NCBI GenBank assembly: GCA_003132405.1
Contig: PKXQ01000064.1
Location: forward strand, 1-64,000
DNA length: 64,000 nt
Reading direction: 5' to 3'
Source of the DNA: Acidobacteriaceae bacterium
Lineage (GTDB): Bacteria; Acidobacteriota; Terriglobia; Terriglobales; Acidobacteriaceae
Shown: positions 44,103 to 53,913 of the stretch, one piece after another
Layout of the letters: the number at the start of each line of letters is the position of its first letter
Position numbering within the stretch: position 1 is the first letter of the stretch
Translations under genes and position numbers: made by a program
Notes under the pieces: model-generated
What the model saw: the letters and a program-made list of their open reading frames with translations, nothing else
Database searches by the model: none
What the model was told of the DNA's origin: nothing

Positions 44103-44212
44103 GTAGAGGCCCCACACCGACCATCGCAGCTTAGCGCATTCCCAAACTAAGTCAAGTTAATAATCAGGTTCTTGCAAAAAATTTGGGGTAAAGATAAAAA
44201 CTTTGCGCTCTT
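44103..44212 (-). promoter_or_regulatory. Conserved upstream block with promoter, copy B
   Basis: Aligns gaplessly with 42411-42520. On the minus strand: 21-bp element AAGAGCGCAAAGTTTTTATC plus T (44212-44192; one mismatch to copy A), 36 bases, TTGACT (44155-44150), 16 bases, TAAGCT (44133-44128), then GTCGGTG and GGCC-x-CTAC. It lies about 200 bases upstream of the G1-like peptidase start at 43919. Confidence 0.7.
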
Positions 44213-44301
44213 AACTGCAAAACTTTGGTCAATCCAGTGAAACCATCCTCTCGACCGCAGCGATTTGCAATGCAAATGCTAAAGAGGGCAGGTGAAAACG
44301 C

Positions 44302-44329
44302 AAAAAAGGCGCGGTTCGAATCCCGCGCC
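44302..44329 (-). terminator. Rho-independent terminator after the TonB-dependent receptor
   Basis: On the minus strand GGCGCGG (44329-44323) pairs with CCGCGCC (44314-44308), with an 8-base loop, followed by TTTTTT. The loop GATTCGAA looks like a tRNA T-arm but no tRNA surrounds it. Confidence 0.7.
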
Positions 44330-44391
44330 GCATGTGCAAAGAATTTCTTCTTCAGCTCAAACTGTGATGTCGGTAAGTTCGTAACTCGACT

Positions 44392-47300
44392 CTAGAACGT
44401 AACTCGTAGCCCAAGCTCCAACTGCCGCGGAGCCCCAATCGCATAAGTACCCGAACCGGGCAGAACGCGATCCAGCCGCTGCGTGCATAAATTATTGGAG
44501 GGGCCGCAGTAGCCGCCAGAAGTTGCGTTGTTCAGCGAAGTGCCGGGCGCGCCGTCAAGCACCCCGTTCAGTTGTCCACCGGCGCCTCCGAAATTGGCCC
44601 AGTTGAAAATGTTGAACACCGAGATATTCGGCTCCAGGATGACTCGCTCGGTTACCTGGAGCGGCCGGCTTAAGCGCAAGTCCATCGTCTTCAGCCACGT
44701 TGCCTGCGCGGCGCGGCCGGGCAGCGGTTGTATCACCGGCGCATAAGCTCCCAGTTCGTGCAGTTGCAGCGCGCTGAATATTTGATTGTTCACCAGTGTG
44801 TTGCCGGCTGGCGTCAACTGCCCGGAATAGTTGGTGTCGTAGAACTTAATCGCCTTCGTCAGATTGCTGTTGGAATATTTTCCCGTGCTTCCAATCACCG
44901 TTGCCGGCAGCAGGTCTCCGACCGTGCCATCACCGCTGACATCGCTGCGGAAAATTTCTCCCGGCACGCCGCCGCCATCCTGCTGAGGGATATACGCGCT
45001 CAGCGGCAACGGCGAGGCCACGTGCGCAATCATCGAAAGGCGAAACTTGTACGCCAGATCCGCCGTCGGCGTAAGCGTGAACTGATGCGTGCGATCGAGG
45101 CCTGAGTCTCCCCAATGCCCGAGATGCGGCTTGTTGTAATCCTCGGCGGGGTTCAAGGTTGAATAATCTCCGCCGCTGCCGTCACGCTCGGCGATGTTGG
45201 TGCGATAGCGCGAGAGCGTATAGGCAATCGAGACCTCCAGTCGCTTGACGTCACGCCACGGATTGTCGGCGGTGGTCACGTGATACGCCAGATGCACACC
45301 CGAGTAGCGTGAGCGGCCGCCGGGAAAGTACATGAGGTTCGATCCGACAGTCGGATTGATCCCGCCGAACGCCGCCTGCTGTTTACCCAGCACCGAACAC
45401 GGGAACGGCCCGCAGAACGCATTCGCCGAATCAAGGCCGTTGCGGGCGAAGTCGACGATGGTCGCAGTTGGCACATAATTCAAATAGCACGTCACCGACG
45501 CCTGCGAACTGCCACCTGTGGCGGTCGCGATCGGGCAATTGGCGTTCGTCACAGGATTGGCCTTGAGCGTCGCATTGATCGCCGAGAGTTCCGCCGCAAA
45601 GTTATTCAGCAAAGGATTGAGGTTATAGCCATCGGTGAGATAGCGCGAGTCGCCGACATGATTGGTGTCAATACCGATGGGAAATTGGGTGCCGATCTCG
45701 CGCACGTAGTCGGCGGAGAACATACCGCGCTCGCCCATTTGATGCTGAATTCCGCCCGCTATGTGGATCACGCGCGGCGTTCTGAAATTAGGCGCCAACA
45801 ACCCCCCGAAGTTTGACACGCTGTTGGCGAGCGAGTAGACGTTGGGTCCACCGGTCACCGCCGACTGTGCCGATTGAAACTGCGTCTGCAGATCCTGAAT
45901 CGCTTTCGCGACTACCACCGGTCCTTGCGTTCCGGTTATGGTGGCACTCATCGGTTGTCCGCAGATTTGCGTGCCAATGTCCAGACCGTCGCTCGAAGTG
46001 ATGACGTCTGAGACGCGATTCGCGATGTCCTGGATCGCGTCCGGACGCAGCACCGATCCCGTCGGGCACAGCGTCAGGCTGCGATTGTATTGCCCGTTCG
46101 ACAAGCGGTTGATGCGATCCTGATAGGTGTTCTGCAGCAGGAAATTGTCATAGAACATTCCCGCGCTCGCGCGAATTACGGTGCGCCCGTTGTGGCCAGG
46201 ATCCCAAGCCAATCCGATTTGCGGAGCGAGATTAAAATTCGGCTGCTTTATGCTCGCGCTCACGAACTCATGTGTCCCCGCCGCGATTGGATTTGGCAGT
46301 AACGCGAATTGATCGAGAATGTAACCCGTCGTACACGGCGGCGATGTCACGATAGTTGTGTTGATCGCCGAACACGGAATCGCGCCCAGATCGCTATCGG
46401 TGCGCCCAGTGTCGCGCACATAATTCACACCAATGTTGAGGTTGAGATTCGGAATAACATTGTAGCTATCGCCAACGTACCCCTCGAGGCGCGTATCGGC
46501 ATGCCCACCAGTCGAACGGTTGAAAGCCGAGTTCTCACTGAAATTCCCCAGGCCGTTGAAAATCGTAATCGTGCCTACCGGATAATTCAGCGGATTGTCG
46601 GCCGCGCCGCGCGGGTCGCCCGGAATCAGCGGCGCCAGGCTCGGATCGCTATTGATCGCGTTGATCTCATCGATTCCATTCGAACTGGTGACTGAAGGGC
46701 CAAAATTTCCCGGCGCAAAAAAATCGCCTTGCGTGATGCGGTGAATCGCTCCGCCAAAACGTAGCGTGTGATAGATGCCGCGGATCGTGCTGCTGTCATA
46801 GCGCCCGAAAATATCGCGCTGAATCGTCTGCCGCGGACCGGCTACTGTCGGCCCCAGTTGATACGATCCGATCGTCATGTGAAACGGCGCGCCCGGCACA
46901 ATCATAGAATCGCCAAGCGCCTGATCGATTGAGTTGACCATTTTTTGATAGCCAAAGCGCGCGCTATTCGTATACTCGCCGCGGTTCCAATCGACGCCAC
47001 CCACGGCGGCCGGAACATTTATCTGATTGCGAAAATTCGACTGGCTATCCGGCGGGCCGATCTGATTGGCATTGTCGTAGCTGAGCCGCGCGAACCACTT
47101 CATGTTTTCGTTGACGTTGTAATCCAAGCGCGCCGTCAGCATGTTTTCGCGAAAGAATGCCGAGCGCTCACCAAACTGGCCGGCCGTGCTGGTGCCGCAC
47201 AGTCCTGCCAAATAAATCCCCGAGCAAGGGAAGCCCAGAAAAATCGGCAGACCGCCATCCTGCTTGCTGCCTTCGCCGCCAACAAACAAAAATGCCTTGT

Positions 47301-48168
47301 CCTTGATCACCGCGCCGCCCGCGCCGAATCCATATTGCTGCCGGCTGTAGCTATCACCGCCCGACGGAAATCCCGCCAGTCCAAGGCTTCGGTCCTGCAG
47401 ATTTCCAAACAGATTGCCGTGCCAATCCGCTCCACCCGAGCGCGTCGCAATCCGCACGGCGCCGGTTGCGTTCAGCGATTGAAATACCTCCGGGGTCGCA
47501 CGCGACACAACCACTTCCCGCACCGCCTCCGATGGGAAGTTTTCCGTAGCCGCGCCCTTCGTCTCATCCATCACTTCGACTTCGTCGGCGTCATAGTGCG
47601 TCGTTCGCCCCGTCTGACTGTTGATCGAAAGCGTCTGGAATCCGCTCTTCCCCGGATCAAGCACTCGGCCATCAACCGCCTGCACCCCCGGCTCCAACTC
47701 TCCCGGCGCAAGATAGTTGCGGCCGTCGATCGGTAGAGTGTCGGGAACATCACCACTGAAGGTGCTTCGCAGATGCATCGGACCCGGATTAATCCATTCC
47801 AGCCGGAAGTCGGCGGTCACCGCCGTCGCCACCCCCACGGTCACGTTGCGATCGACTGGCACCCGATCGCGCGCCTGTGCCCGAACGACATAGGCGCCGG
47901 CAGGCAGCGGCTCGGTTACGTAAATCCCATCCTTGCCCGCGACGGCGAACCCTTTGGCATCGGTCGCCGATGAGTTATAGAAAACCTTCGCGCCTTCGAG
48001 AGGCTTGCCATCGTCATCCCGCACTGTACCTTGAATGGTTCCGGTCGTCGGATTCTCAACCGTCTCTTCCTGCGCCCACAATGAACTCGTAAGCGCAGCA
48101 GCAACCGCAAGCAAAAAAATGCCAATAGGCAGGGAACGGCGAATACGCAAGCCAAACCATTCGGACAA
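44392..48168 (-). CDS. TonB-dependent receptor, Oar-like, with carboxypeptidase-regulatory-like domain
   Basis: The 1258-residue protein has a signal peptide (about 10-32, ending S-L-W-A-Q), a CarboxypepD_reg-like domain (about 42-120, I-Q-G-T-V-R-D-D-D-G-K-P-L-E-G-A-K-V), a plug (N-A-T-G-A-V-R-I-A-T-R-S-G-G-A-D-W-H-G-N-L-F-G) and a large barrel ending L-E-L-G-L-R-V-T-F with the terminal phenylalanine. All parts are present, so it should function as an energised outer-membrane importer. Ligand unknown. It is divergent from the truncated receptor gene and has its own terminator at 44302. Confidence 0.92.
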   Translation of the reverse strand: MSEWFGLRIRRSLPIGIFLLAVAAALTSSLWAQEETVENPTTGTIQGTVRDDDGKPLEGAKVFYNSSATDAKGFAVAGKDGIYVTEPLPAGAYVVRAQARDRVPVDRNVTVGVATAVTADFRLEWINPGPMHLRSTFSGDVPDTLPIDGRNYLAPGELEPGVQAVDGRVLDPGKSGFQTLSINSQTGRTTHYDADEVEVMDETKGAATENFPSEAVREVVVSRATPEVFQSLNATGAVRIATRSGGADWHGNLFGNLQDRSLGLAGFPSGGDSYSRQQYGFGAGGAVIKDKAFLFVGGEGSKQDGGLPIFLGFPCSGIYLAGLCGTSTAGQFGERSAFFRENMLTARLDYNVNENMKWFARLSYDNANQIGPPDSQSNFRNQINVPAAVGGVDWNRGEYTNSARFGYQKMVNSIDQALGDSMIVPGAPFHMTIGSYQLGPTVAGPRQTIQRDIFGRYDSSTIRGIYHTLRFGGAIHRITQGDFFAPGNFGPSVTSSNGIDEINAINSDPSLAPLIPGDPRGAADNPLNYPVGTITIFNGLGNFSENSAFNRSTGGHADTRLEGYVGDSYNVIPNLNLNIGVNYVRDTGRTDSDLGAIPCSAINTTIVTSPPCTTGYILDQFALLPNPIAAGTHEFVSASIKQPNFNLAPQIGLAWDPGHNGRTVIRASAGMFYDNFLLQNTYQDRINRLSNGQYNRSLTLCPTGSVLRPDAIQDIANRVSDVITSSDGLDIGTQICGQPMSATITGTQGPVVVAKAIQDLQTQFQSAQSAVTGGPNVYSLANSVSNFGGLLAPNFRTPRVIHIAGGIQHQMGERGMFSADYVREIGTQFPIGIDTNHVGDSRYLTDGYNLNPLLNNFAAELSAINATLKANPVTNANCPIATATGGSSQASVTCYLNYVPTATIVDFARNGLDSANAFCGPFPCSVLGKQQAAFGGINPTVGSNLMYFPGGRSRYSGVHLAYHVTTADNPWRDVKRLEVSIAYTLSRYRTNIAERDGSGGDYSTLNPAEDYNKPHLGHWGDSGLDRTHQFTLTPTADLAYKFRLSMIAHVASPLPLSAYIPQQDGGGVPGEIFRSDVSGDGTVGDLLPATVIGSTGKYSNSNLTKAIKFYDTNYSGQLTPAGNTLVNNQIFSALQLHELGAYAPVIQPLPGRAAQATWLKTMDLRLSRPLQVTERVILEPNISVFNIFNWANFGGAGGQLNGVLDGAPGTSLNNATSGGYCGPSNNLCTQRLDRVLPGSGTYAIGAPRQLELGLRVTF

Positions 48169-48469
48169 AGTGATTCTCCTGGGAACAGAACCTCAAATAG
48201 AACCTGAAAATGATTCCACGTCTGAGGGTTTTTAAGCTTCGACTGAAATCGAATAGAACAGTTTACTAGATGCGCGCACTTCGCCGGGACGATGTACGAG
48301 TATTTTCGAAAGGACCGGCACTAGCTTGCAAGTTGAACCCGCAGCGAGTGCGCAAGCCGCAACCCAAACGCAAACCGGAGACCCCATCCAAGTTAGGTAA
48401 AGGCAATCCGATGCGCCGCCCTCAAAGCAGCCAGTTGAAGTTAACACTGCCCCAGCAAAGTGTCAGTCG
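48169..48469. other. Divergent intergenic region between two receptor genes
   Basis: About 300 bases between the start of the intact receptor (minus) and the truncated one (plus). I find no convincing promoter pair. In one plus-strand frame there is a readable stretch (Q-V-E-P-A-A-S-A-Q-A-A-T-Q-T-Q-T) interrupted by a stop, which might be a remnant of the missing N-terminal part of the truncated receptor; this is uncertain. Confidence 0.35.
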
Positions 48470-51400
48470 ATGAAGAAACTGATCTGCGCGAAACTAAGCA
48501 AGCGGAATGGCAAATTTGAGATTCAGAATGGTGATTCCTCGCGGTCATTGGTTCGCCGCTGCGACACGATGCCCAAGGGGGGGGCACATACGCAATTTGG
48601 AAGGTATTATCTTGACAACAATTTCTCGTCAAATTCCTGGCAAAATAATTACGGGAATAATGGCGCCCCGGGGACCGGCATCCCGCTGCCGAGTTTCCAC
48701 TACAACCGCTTCGGATTCGCGGTAGGCGGCCCGGCCATCCCCAAGGAATTGTTGGGTGGAAAGACATACGCTTTCTTCAATTTCGAAGGGTTCCGGTGGC
48801 CCGGCAATTCCGTAACTATTGCCCGAGACGTTCCCTCGCCCGCTCTGCGTAATGGGACCTTCACTGGAACGTCGAAAGCAACCTACGATCTTGCCGCTGC
48901 TGACCCGCGGGGACTCGGACTTAATCCGCTGGTTTCGACGATCTGGAACACTTATGAACCAGCATCGAACGCAGGTTGTGTAAACCCTCTCTGCGACGGT
49001 GTCAACGTCCTGGAGTTCAAGGCTAATCTCAACGAGGCGAAAAAAAATAACTTCGCAGTAACGCGACTGGACCACGATTTTGGCAAAAGCTGGCACTTGA
49101 TGTCGAGCTGGCGTTATTTCAAGTTCGCGACCAACAGCACGGACGATCAGGTTGACGTCGGTGGCTTTTTCTCGGGCGATAAGCTTGGCGTACCGGCATC
49201 TCAGTCCGGCGACCCGCAGCAAGCGTGGTTCTGGGTGGCGGGCCTGACGACCAACATTACCCCCAACACCACCAACGACTTCCATTACAGCTTCTTGCGC
49301 AACTGGTGGCAGTGGCAACGAACCGGAGACACACCACAGATTGCGGGGTTGGGTGGGGCGCTTGAGATATTTTCCGGCGAGAGCAATGGTCTGACTGACG
49401 ACCTCTCTCCGTACAACGTAAACACGCAGAGCACGCGGACCCGTTTCTGGGATGGGCACGATCAGCTCTTTCGTGACGACATATCCATGCTGAAGGGCAA
49501 TCATCTGTTCCAGTTCGGCGGCCAGTATCAGCACAACTTCAACTGGCATTCGCGCACTGACAATGGTGGCGGAATCAACTACCAGCCTGTCTATCAGCTT
49601 GGCACAGGATCGGGCTCGGGACTCTCCAGCGATATTTCGTTTTGTTCAGCCACCTACCAGGGCGCACCTGATGTTCCGAACTGCGGTTCCCTCACTGCCG
49701 CTGCGCTCGGCATCGTCTCGATCGCACAGATTGCCTACACCCGTACTGGCCCGGATCTGACGCTGAACCCCCCGCTCACCCCTGCATTCGACAAGGTTAC
49801 GATCCCCTATTACAACGTGTACTTCAGTGACACGTGGCACATGAAGAAATCAATCACCTTCACCTACGGTCTAGGCTGGGCCCTCGAAATGCCGCCGACC
49901 GAGGCCCAAGGCAAGCAGGTCGAACTCGTGTATTCCAGCGATCAGGACCTGGATACAGCTGCATATTTGGCCTCTCGCAAGCGTGCTGCCCTGTTGGGCC
50001 AGGTCTATAACCCCGAACTCGGCTTTGCATTGGTGGGCAACACCGGTGGCGGACTGAAATATCCCTACAATCCGTATTATGGCCAATTCAGCCCACGGGT
50101 CGCCATCGCTTGGAACCCGCACTTCGACGCTGCTTCCATAGCGGGCAAGGCCTTCGGCTCAGACAATTCGGTTCTTCGCGCTGGATATGGCCGTCAATAC
50201 GGACGCTTGAACGGCGTGGATCTCGTCTTGGTGCCTCTGCTGGGTACGGGACTCATACAAGCCGTACAGTGCATCGGGGCAAGCAATATCGCCGCTACCC
50301 CCTGCCTCGGGACGGGCGGACCAACGCTGAGCAACGCGTTCCGAATTGGGGTTGACAGCGCCCCGGGGCCCGGCACGATCAACGCGCCGCTCCCCACGCC
50401 CAGCGCAACCCTGCCGCAACCCGACTTCCCCGGCTATAACGCCATTGCCGCCGGTGCTGGCGAAGCTCTGGATGCCAATTTCCGGCCTACCTCAGTGGAT
50501 TCGTTTGACGTCACTCTCCAGCGTCAGATATCAAGAAAGCTCACTTTGGAGGTCGGATACATCGGCCGCAGAATTACCCACGAGTATCAACCCATAGACC
50601 TCAATGGTGTGCCTTACATGATGACGATGGGCGGGCAGACTTTCGCCAATGCTTGGAAGAATGTCATGTTGGAATATTGTGGCGGTGGCAGTGTGAAGGG
50701 CCTCGCTGGCGGCAACTGCGCGGGCAACGCGGGAGCCGTGACCTCGCAGCCATTCTTTGAGGCGGCGATGAACCCTAGCTTCTGCACGCCTCCAAACTGC
50801 ACCGCTGCGGTTGTGGCAAGCCAGGCTAGCAACATTGCTCAAAACAACGTCTGGAGCACCTGGAGCGCGCTTGATAACGGCGATTTCAACTTCCCCCGCA
50901 GCATGCAGAGCACTCCAATCAACTGTGTGACCGGTACCGAAATCGGCTGTTCCGGTCAATTCACCTCGGGCGTCTCTGAGAACACCAGCTTCGGCCACGG
51001 CAACTACAATGCCGGTTTCGCCTCGCTCAAGATGGCCGACTGGAAGGGCTTGACCTCCCAAACGAACTTCACTTGGTCTAAGGCACTCGGAACCGGGGCT
51101 TTGGTGCAAGCCACTAGTGGTTACACTGAGGATGATTCATTCAACCAGAACGAGATGTACGGTCCGCAGTTCTTCAACCGCAAATTCGTCTTTAACACCT
51201 TCATGGTCTACAGCCCAGCCTTTTACAAGGGGCAATCGGGCCTGCTCGGACGGGTCTTGGGAGGTTGGACCTTCTCGCCCATTTTCACCGCCGGCAGCGG
51301 CCAGCCCCTCCAGGTCTGGCCCGGGCCACAACTCACGACTGGCGCCTTCGGTGAGGCGGATCCTTCCGACAACTATCTCAGTCTTGAAAGTCCCGTACCG

Positions 51401-51787
51401 ATCGGGCCGATCCCTAACCACGGCCATGCTCACTACAATGTGCCCTCGGGCGGGTTGCCGGTCAACCTATTCTCGAACCCGGCGGCAGCGATTGCCAACT
51501 ACCGTAACCCGATTCTTGGTTTGGACAATAGAGATACTAACTTTGTTACCGGATTGCCCTACTGGAACCTCGACTTCAGCATAAAGAAGAACATTAGGAT
51601 TGCTGAGAACGTGGCTTTCGAGTTTCAGACCGTTTTCGTCGATGTGCTAAATCACAACCAATGGCTTGATCCCAATCAGCCGTGGGGACTGTTTTCTCAG
51701 GGCACCTTCGGCGCGCTGCTGGGCTCGGCGCAAGAGAACACCGGAGGCAACCGAGCGATCCAGTTCGGCGCTCGCGTTCGCTTCTAA
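48470..51787 (+). pseudogene. 5'-truncated Oar-like TonB-dependent receptor
   Basis: The open frame gives 1105 residues, but it begins with about 40 residues unlike any receptor start and then enters directly at the point where the plug joins the barrel (N-F-S-S-N-S-W-Q-N-N, R-F-G-F-A-V-G-G-P-A-I-P, T-Y-A-F-F-N-F-E-G-F-R). Signal peptide, CarboxypepD_reg-like domain and most of the plug are missing, so export and gating should fail. The barrel is otherwise complete to I-Q-F-G-A-R-V-R-F. A run of eight or more G near 48576 lies at the junction and could mark a slippage or deletion point. A good terminator follows. The ORF may still be translated, but I expect it is not functional as a receptor. 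Confidence 0.75.
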
Positions 51788-51810
51788 TTCCAGCTTCTAA
51801 CTTCAACCTT

Positions 51811-51842
51811 CGGGGCGCCACTTAAACGCCCCGATTTATTTT
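51811..51842 (+). terminator. Rho-independent terminator after the truncated receptor gene
   Basis: CGGGGCG (51811-51817) pairs with CGCCCCG (51827-51833), 9-base loop, followed by ATTTATTTT. Confidence 0.82.
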
Positions 51843-51873
51843 GGGGATGATTATTATTTTCGGCGAGGCCGAA

Positions 51874-52893
51874 CTAAAAAGTGTTTTTATGCGTGTAGTA
51901 GCCGGCGCGGTAGTGGGATTGGAATGGGCCTCCGGCTGGCGGGTTTGTCAGGTCGACTTTTAGCTGGCGGAAGTCTGATCTTGAGTAGCGCTGCGAGGGA
52001 TAGTAGGCCAGCAGATATTGCGTGCGCAGTTCGTCGCTGATCTGGCGGAAGGCGTCGTCCAGTTGCGCCAGCGACGTGGCGTAATAATATTTTCCGCCCG
52101 TATCCGCCGAGATTTGAATCAGCGCGTGCTCGCCTCCGGTATCGCGTCCGGCGCTGGCTTCGATGGGGACGATGATAATGCTGTAGATAATCGCCTCGGC
52201 CTCCTGGGCCGCGCGCAGCGCCTCTTTGTAGTCGACCTGGCTCATGGTGTCGCCGCCATCGGTGATCACGACCATCACTTTTCTTCCCTGCCGTCGGCTC
52301 AGCGCATGTGCGCCCAAAAAAATCGCGTCATACAATGCGGTGGCTGAGCCATTGCGTCCGCGCTCGATTCCGGCATCGATTCTTTTCAGGTCAGAGGTGA
52401 AGGGGACGACCTCGTTTACTTCTTCGCTGAATTTGTAGACGGCTAGGCCATCCTGCGGGCGCACGATGACGTGCGCAAACTTCTTCGCCGACGTGAGTTC
52501 GAGCGGCAGATCTTTTCTCGTACTCAGGCTCGTGTCTACTCCGAGCACAATCGACAGCGGCAGCGCCGACTCTTTGCTGAAGATCGCAATCTTCTGCTCT
52601 TTGTCATCCTCTTTCAGCACGAAGTTTTCTTTCTGGAGATTCGCCACCGGAGCGCCGCGCGCATCCGTGACGGTCACGAAGACGTTGACCAGCTTGACGT
52701 CGACTTTGAGAGTGTCGGGATCATCGGCCGGCAGCGCAGGGGTTGCGGCAGCGATGAACGCGCCCGCGATCAAACACCCCAAAAGCAGCGAGCGACGGGC
52801 CACGAGCCACGACCTTATACCGCGCGATCTCAGCTCGTTACAGGATCTTAGATCGCAGCCCGCAACTCGTAGCACAACAGGGATTCGCCTCAT
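51874..52893 (-). CDS. VWFA-domain protein of the acidobacterial type
   Basis: The 339-residue protein has a hydrophobic N-terminal segment (about residues 36-54, ending A-L-P-A), a short beta-domain (V-D-V-K-L-V-N-V-F-V-T-V-T-D-A-R-G), then a von Willebrand A domain with the MIDAS motif D-T-S-L-S and a later I-T-D-G-G-D-T. This matches the acidobacterial VWFA-related domain family (TIGR03436 type). Such proteins are exported and probably bind partners through a metal ion. It starts seven bases after the moaD-moaE fusion gene on the same strand, so they are cotranscribed; why is unclear. Confidence 0.85.
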   Translation of the reverse strand: MRRIPVVLRVAGCDLRSCNELRSRGIRSWLVARRSLLLGCLIAGAFIAAATPALPADDPDTLKVDVKLVNVFVTVTDARGAPVANLQKENFVLKEDDKEQKIAIFSKESALPLSIVLGVDTSLSTRKDLPLELTSAKKFAHVIVRPQDGLAVYKFSEEVNEVVPFTSDLKRIDAGIERGRNGSATALYDAIFLGAHALSRRQGRKVMVVITDGGDTMSQVDYKEALRAAQEAEAIIYSIIIVPIEASAGRDTGGEHALIQISADTGGKYYYATSLAQLDDAFRQISDELRTQYLLAYYPSQRYSRSDFRQLKVDLTNPPAGGPFQSHYRAGYYTHKNTF

Positions 52894-52900
52894 TCAGGAG

Positions 52901-53683
52901 TTACTCATTATGATGCGGCTGGACCCCCGCGGTGCCTCCCGGCCGTCGAATTTCTTCCGGAAAAGGCTCACCGTCCGCCCACATCGCTCCATCTTCGAAG
53001 TATTCCTTCTTCCAGATCGGCACCGTCTTCTTTAATGTGTCGATAATCCAGCGGCAGGCCTCAAATGCTGCGCCCCGATGGGCAGCCGCGACCACGATCA
53101 AAACACTCGTCTCGCCAATCTCCAACCGTCCCAGCCGGTGGACGATCGACGCCGCCCGCACTGCAAAGCGCTCCCGCGCTTGCGCGGCCAGGGATTTCAT
53201 CTGCTGCAAGGCCATCGGCTCATAGGCCTCATAGTCGAGATAAAGCGTGCGCCGGCCCCGCGTGTTGTCGCGCACCACTCCATCGAAAATCACTGCAGCG
53301 CCATCCTCGGGACGTTTCAGCCCCTCGGCCACGATCGCCGCATCAATCCGCTCGCGAACAATGCGGACTTCGCCGAGCGCTTCCGCCGCTCTTTCCGCGG
53401 ATCTTTCTGCCGCTCTTTCGGTCGGTTTTTCTGTCGAAGACCCGCCGCTCACCGGCGGCAACAGACCAACTTCATCGCCGTCGCGCAGCGTGCGCTCCAC
53501 TCCTGAATATTCTTGATTCACCGCAATCGCCAGCGACGGCACCATCGCCTCAAATCGCGGCGCCCTCCGCGCGTAGTAGAGGAGCAATTCTCTCACCTGA
53601 GCTCCCTCCGGCAGATCGATGCTCTCCGCTGATCGGCCAACCAGATCTTTCAACGCTCCGAAAAAAAGCACGCTGATCTTCAT
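52901..53683 (-). CDS. Fused molybdopterin synthase MoaD-MoaE
   Basis: The 260-residue protein joins both subunits of molybdopterin synthase. Residues 1-81 are the MoaD ubiquitin-like domain ending in P-P-V-S-G80-G81. A charged linker with repeated E-R-A-A-E-R-S-A-E-R runs to about 103. Residues 104-250 are MoaE, with the I-F-D-G-V-V-R-D-N-T-R-G, H-R-L-G-R-L-E-I-G-E and V-P-I-W-K-K-E blocks that form the active site. MoaD normally needs a free C-terminal Gly-Gly to carry the sulfur, so the fusion must be cleaved after G81 or work differently; MoaX of mycobacteria is a known fused case. It would make molybdopterin from precursor Z in the cytoplasm. Confidence 0.92.
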   Translation of the reverse strand: MKISVLFFGALKDLVGRSAESIDLPEGAQVRELLLYYARRAPRFEAMVPSLAIAVNQEYSGVERTLRDGDEVGLLPPVSGGSSTEKPTERAAERSAERAAEALGEVRIVRERIDAAIVAEGLKRPEDGAAVIFDGVVRDNTRGRRTLYLDYEAYEPMALQQMKSLAAQARERFAVRAASIVHRLGRLEIGETSVLIVVAAAHRGAAFEACRWIIDTLKKTVPIWKKEYFEDGAMWADGEPFPEEIRRPGGTAGVQPHHNE

Positions 53684-53913
53684 ACGGTCACTTCATACCG
53701 TTAATCGATATATGCGGGACCCAACTGACCGCTCGTGCCCTTCGTTAGCTCGTGTCACCAGTGTAGCGCGGCCCCATCCCGAAGGGCTTGTCCTTCGGTG
53801 CGGATGACCTCGCATCGTCCGGCGATTGTTTCCGTTACCTCCGTAATGGTGCATTAGGTCACCTTCCCGCTTAGTCTGATGAGGAACGTTTCCCTTCGCG
53901 AGAGGAGGCTGTT

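Noticed and set aside
44302-44332. tRNA-like T arm (GGTTCGAATCC)
   Set aside because: No acceptor, D or anticodon arms around it; it fits better as the loop of a terminator with a T-run.
46945-47736. Long plus-strand ORF inside the receptor gene
   Set aside because: Shadow of the intact minus-strand receptor; Arg/Ala/Ile-rich composition and no motif. The same applies to long shadow ORFs at 8737-9552, 29569-30375 and 54781-55551.
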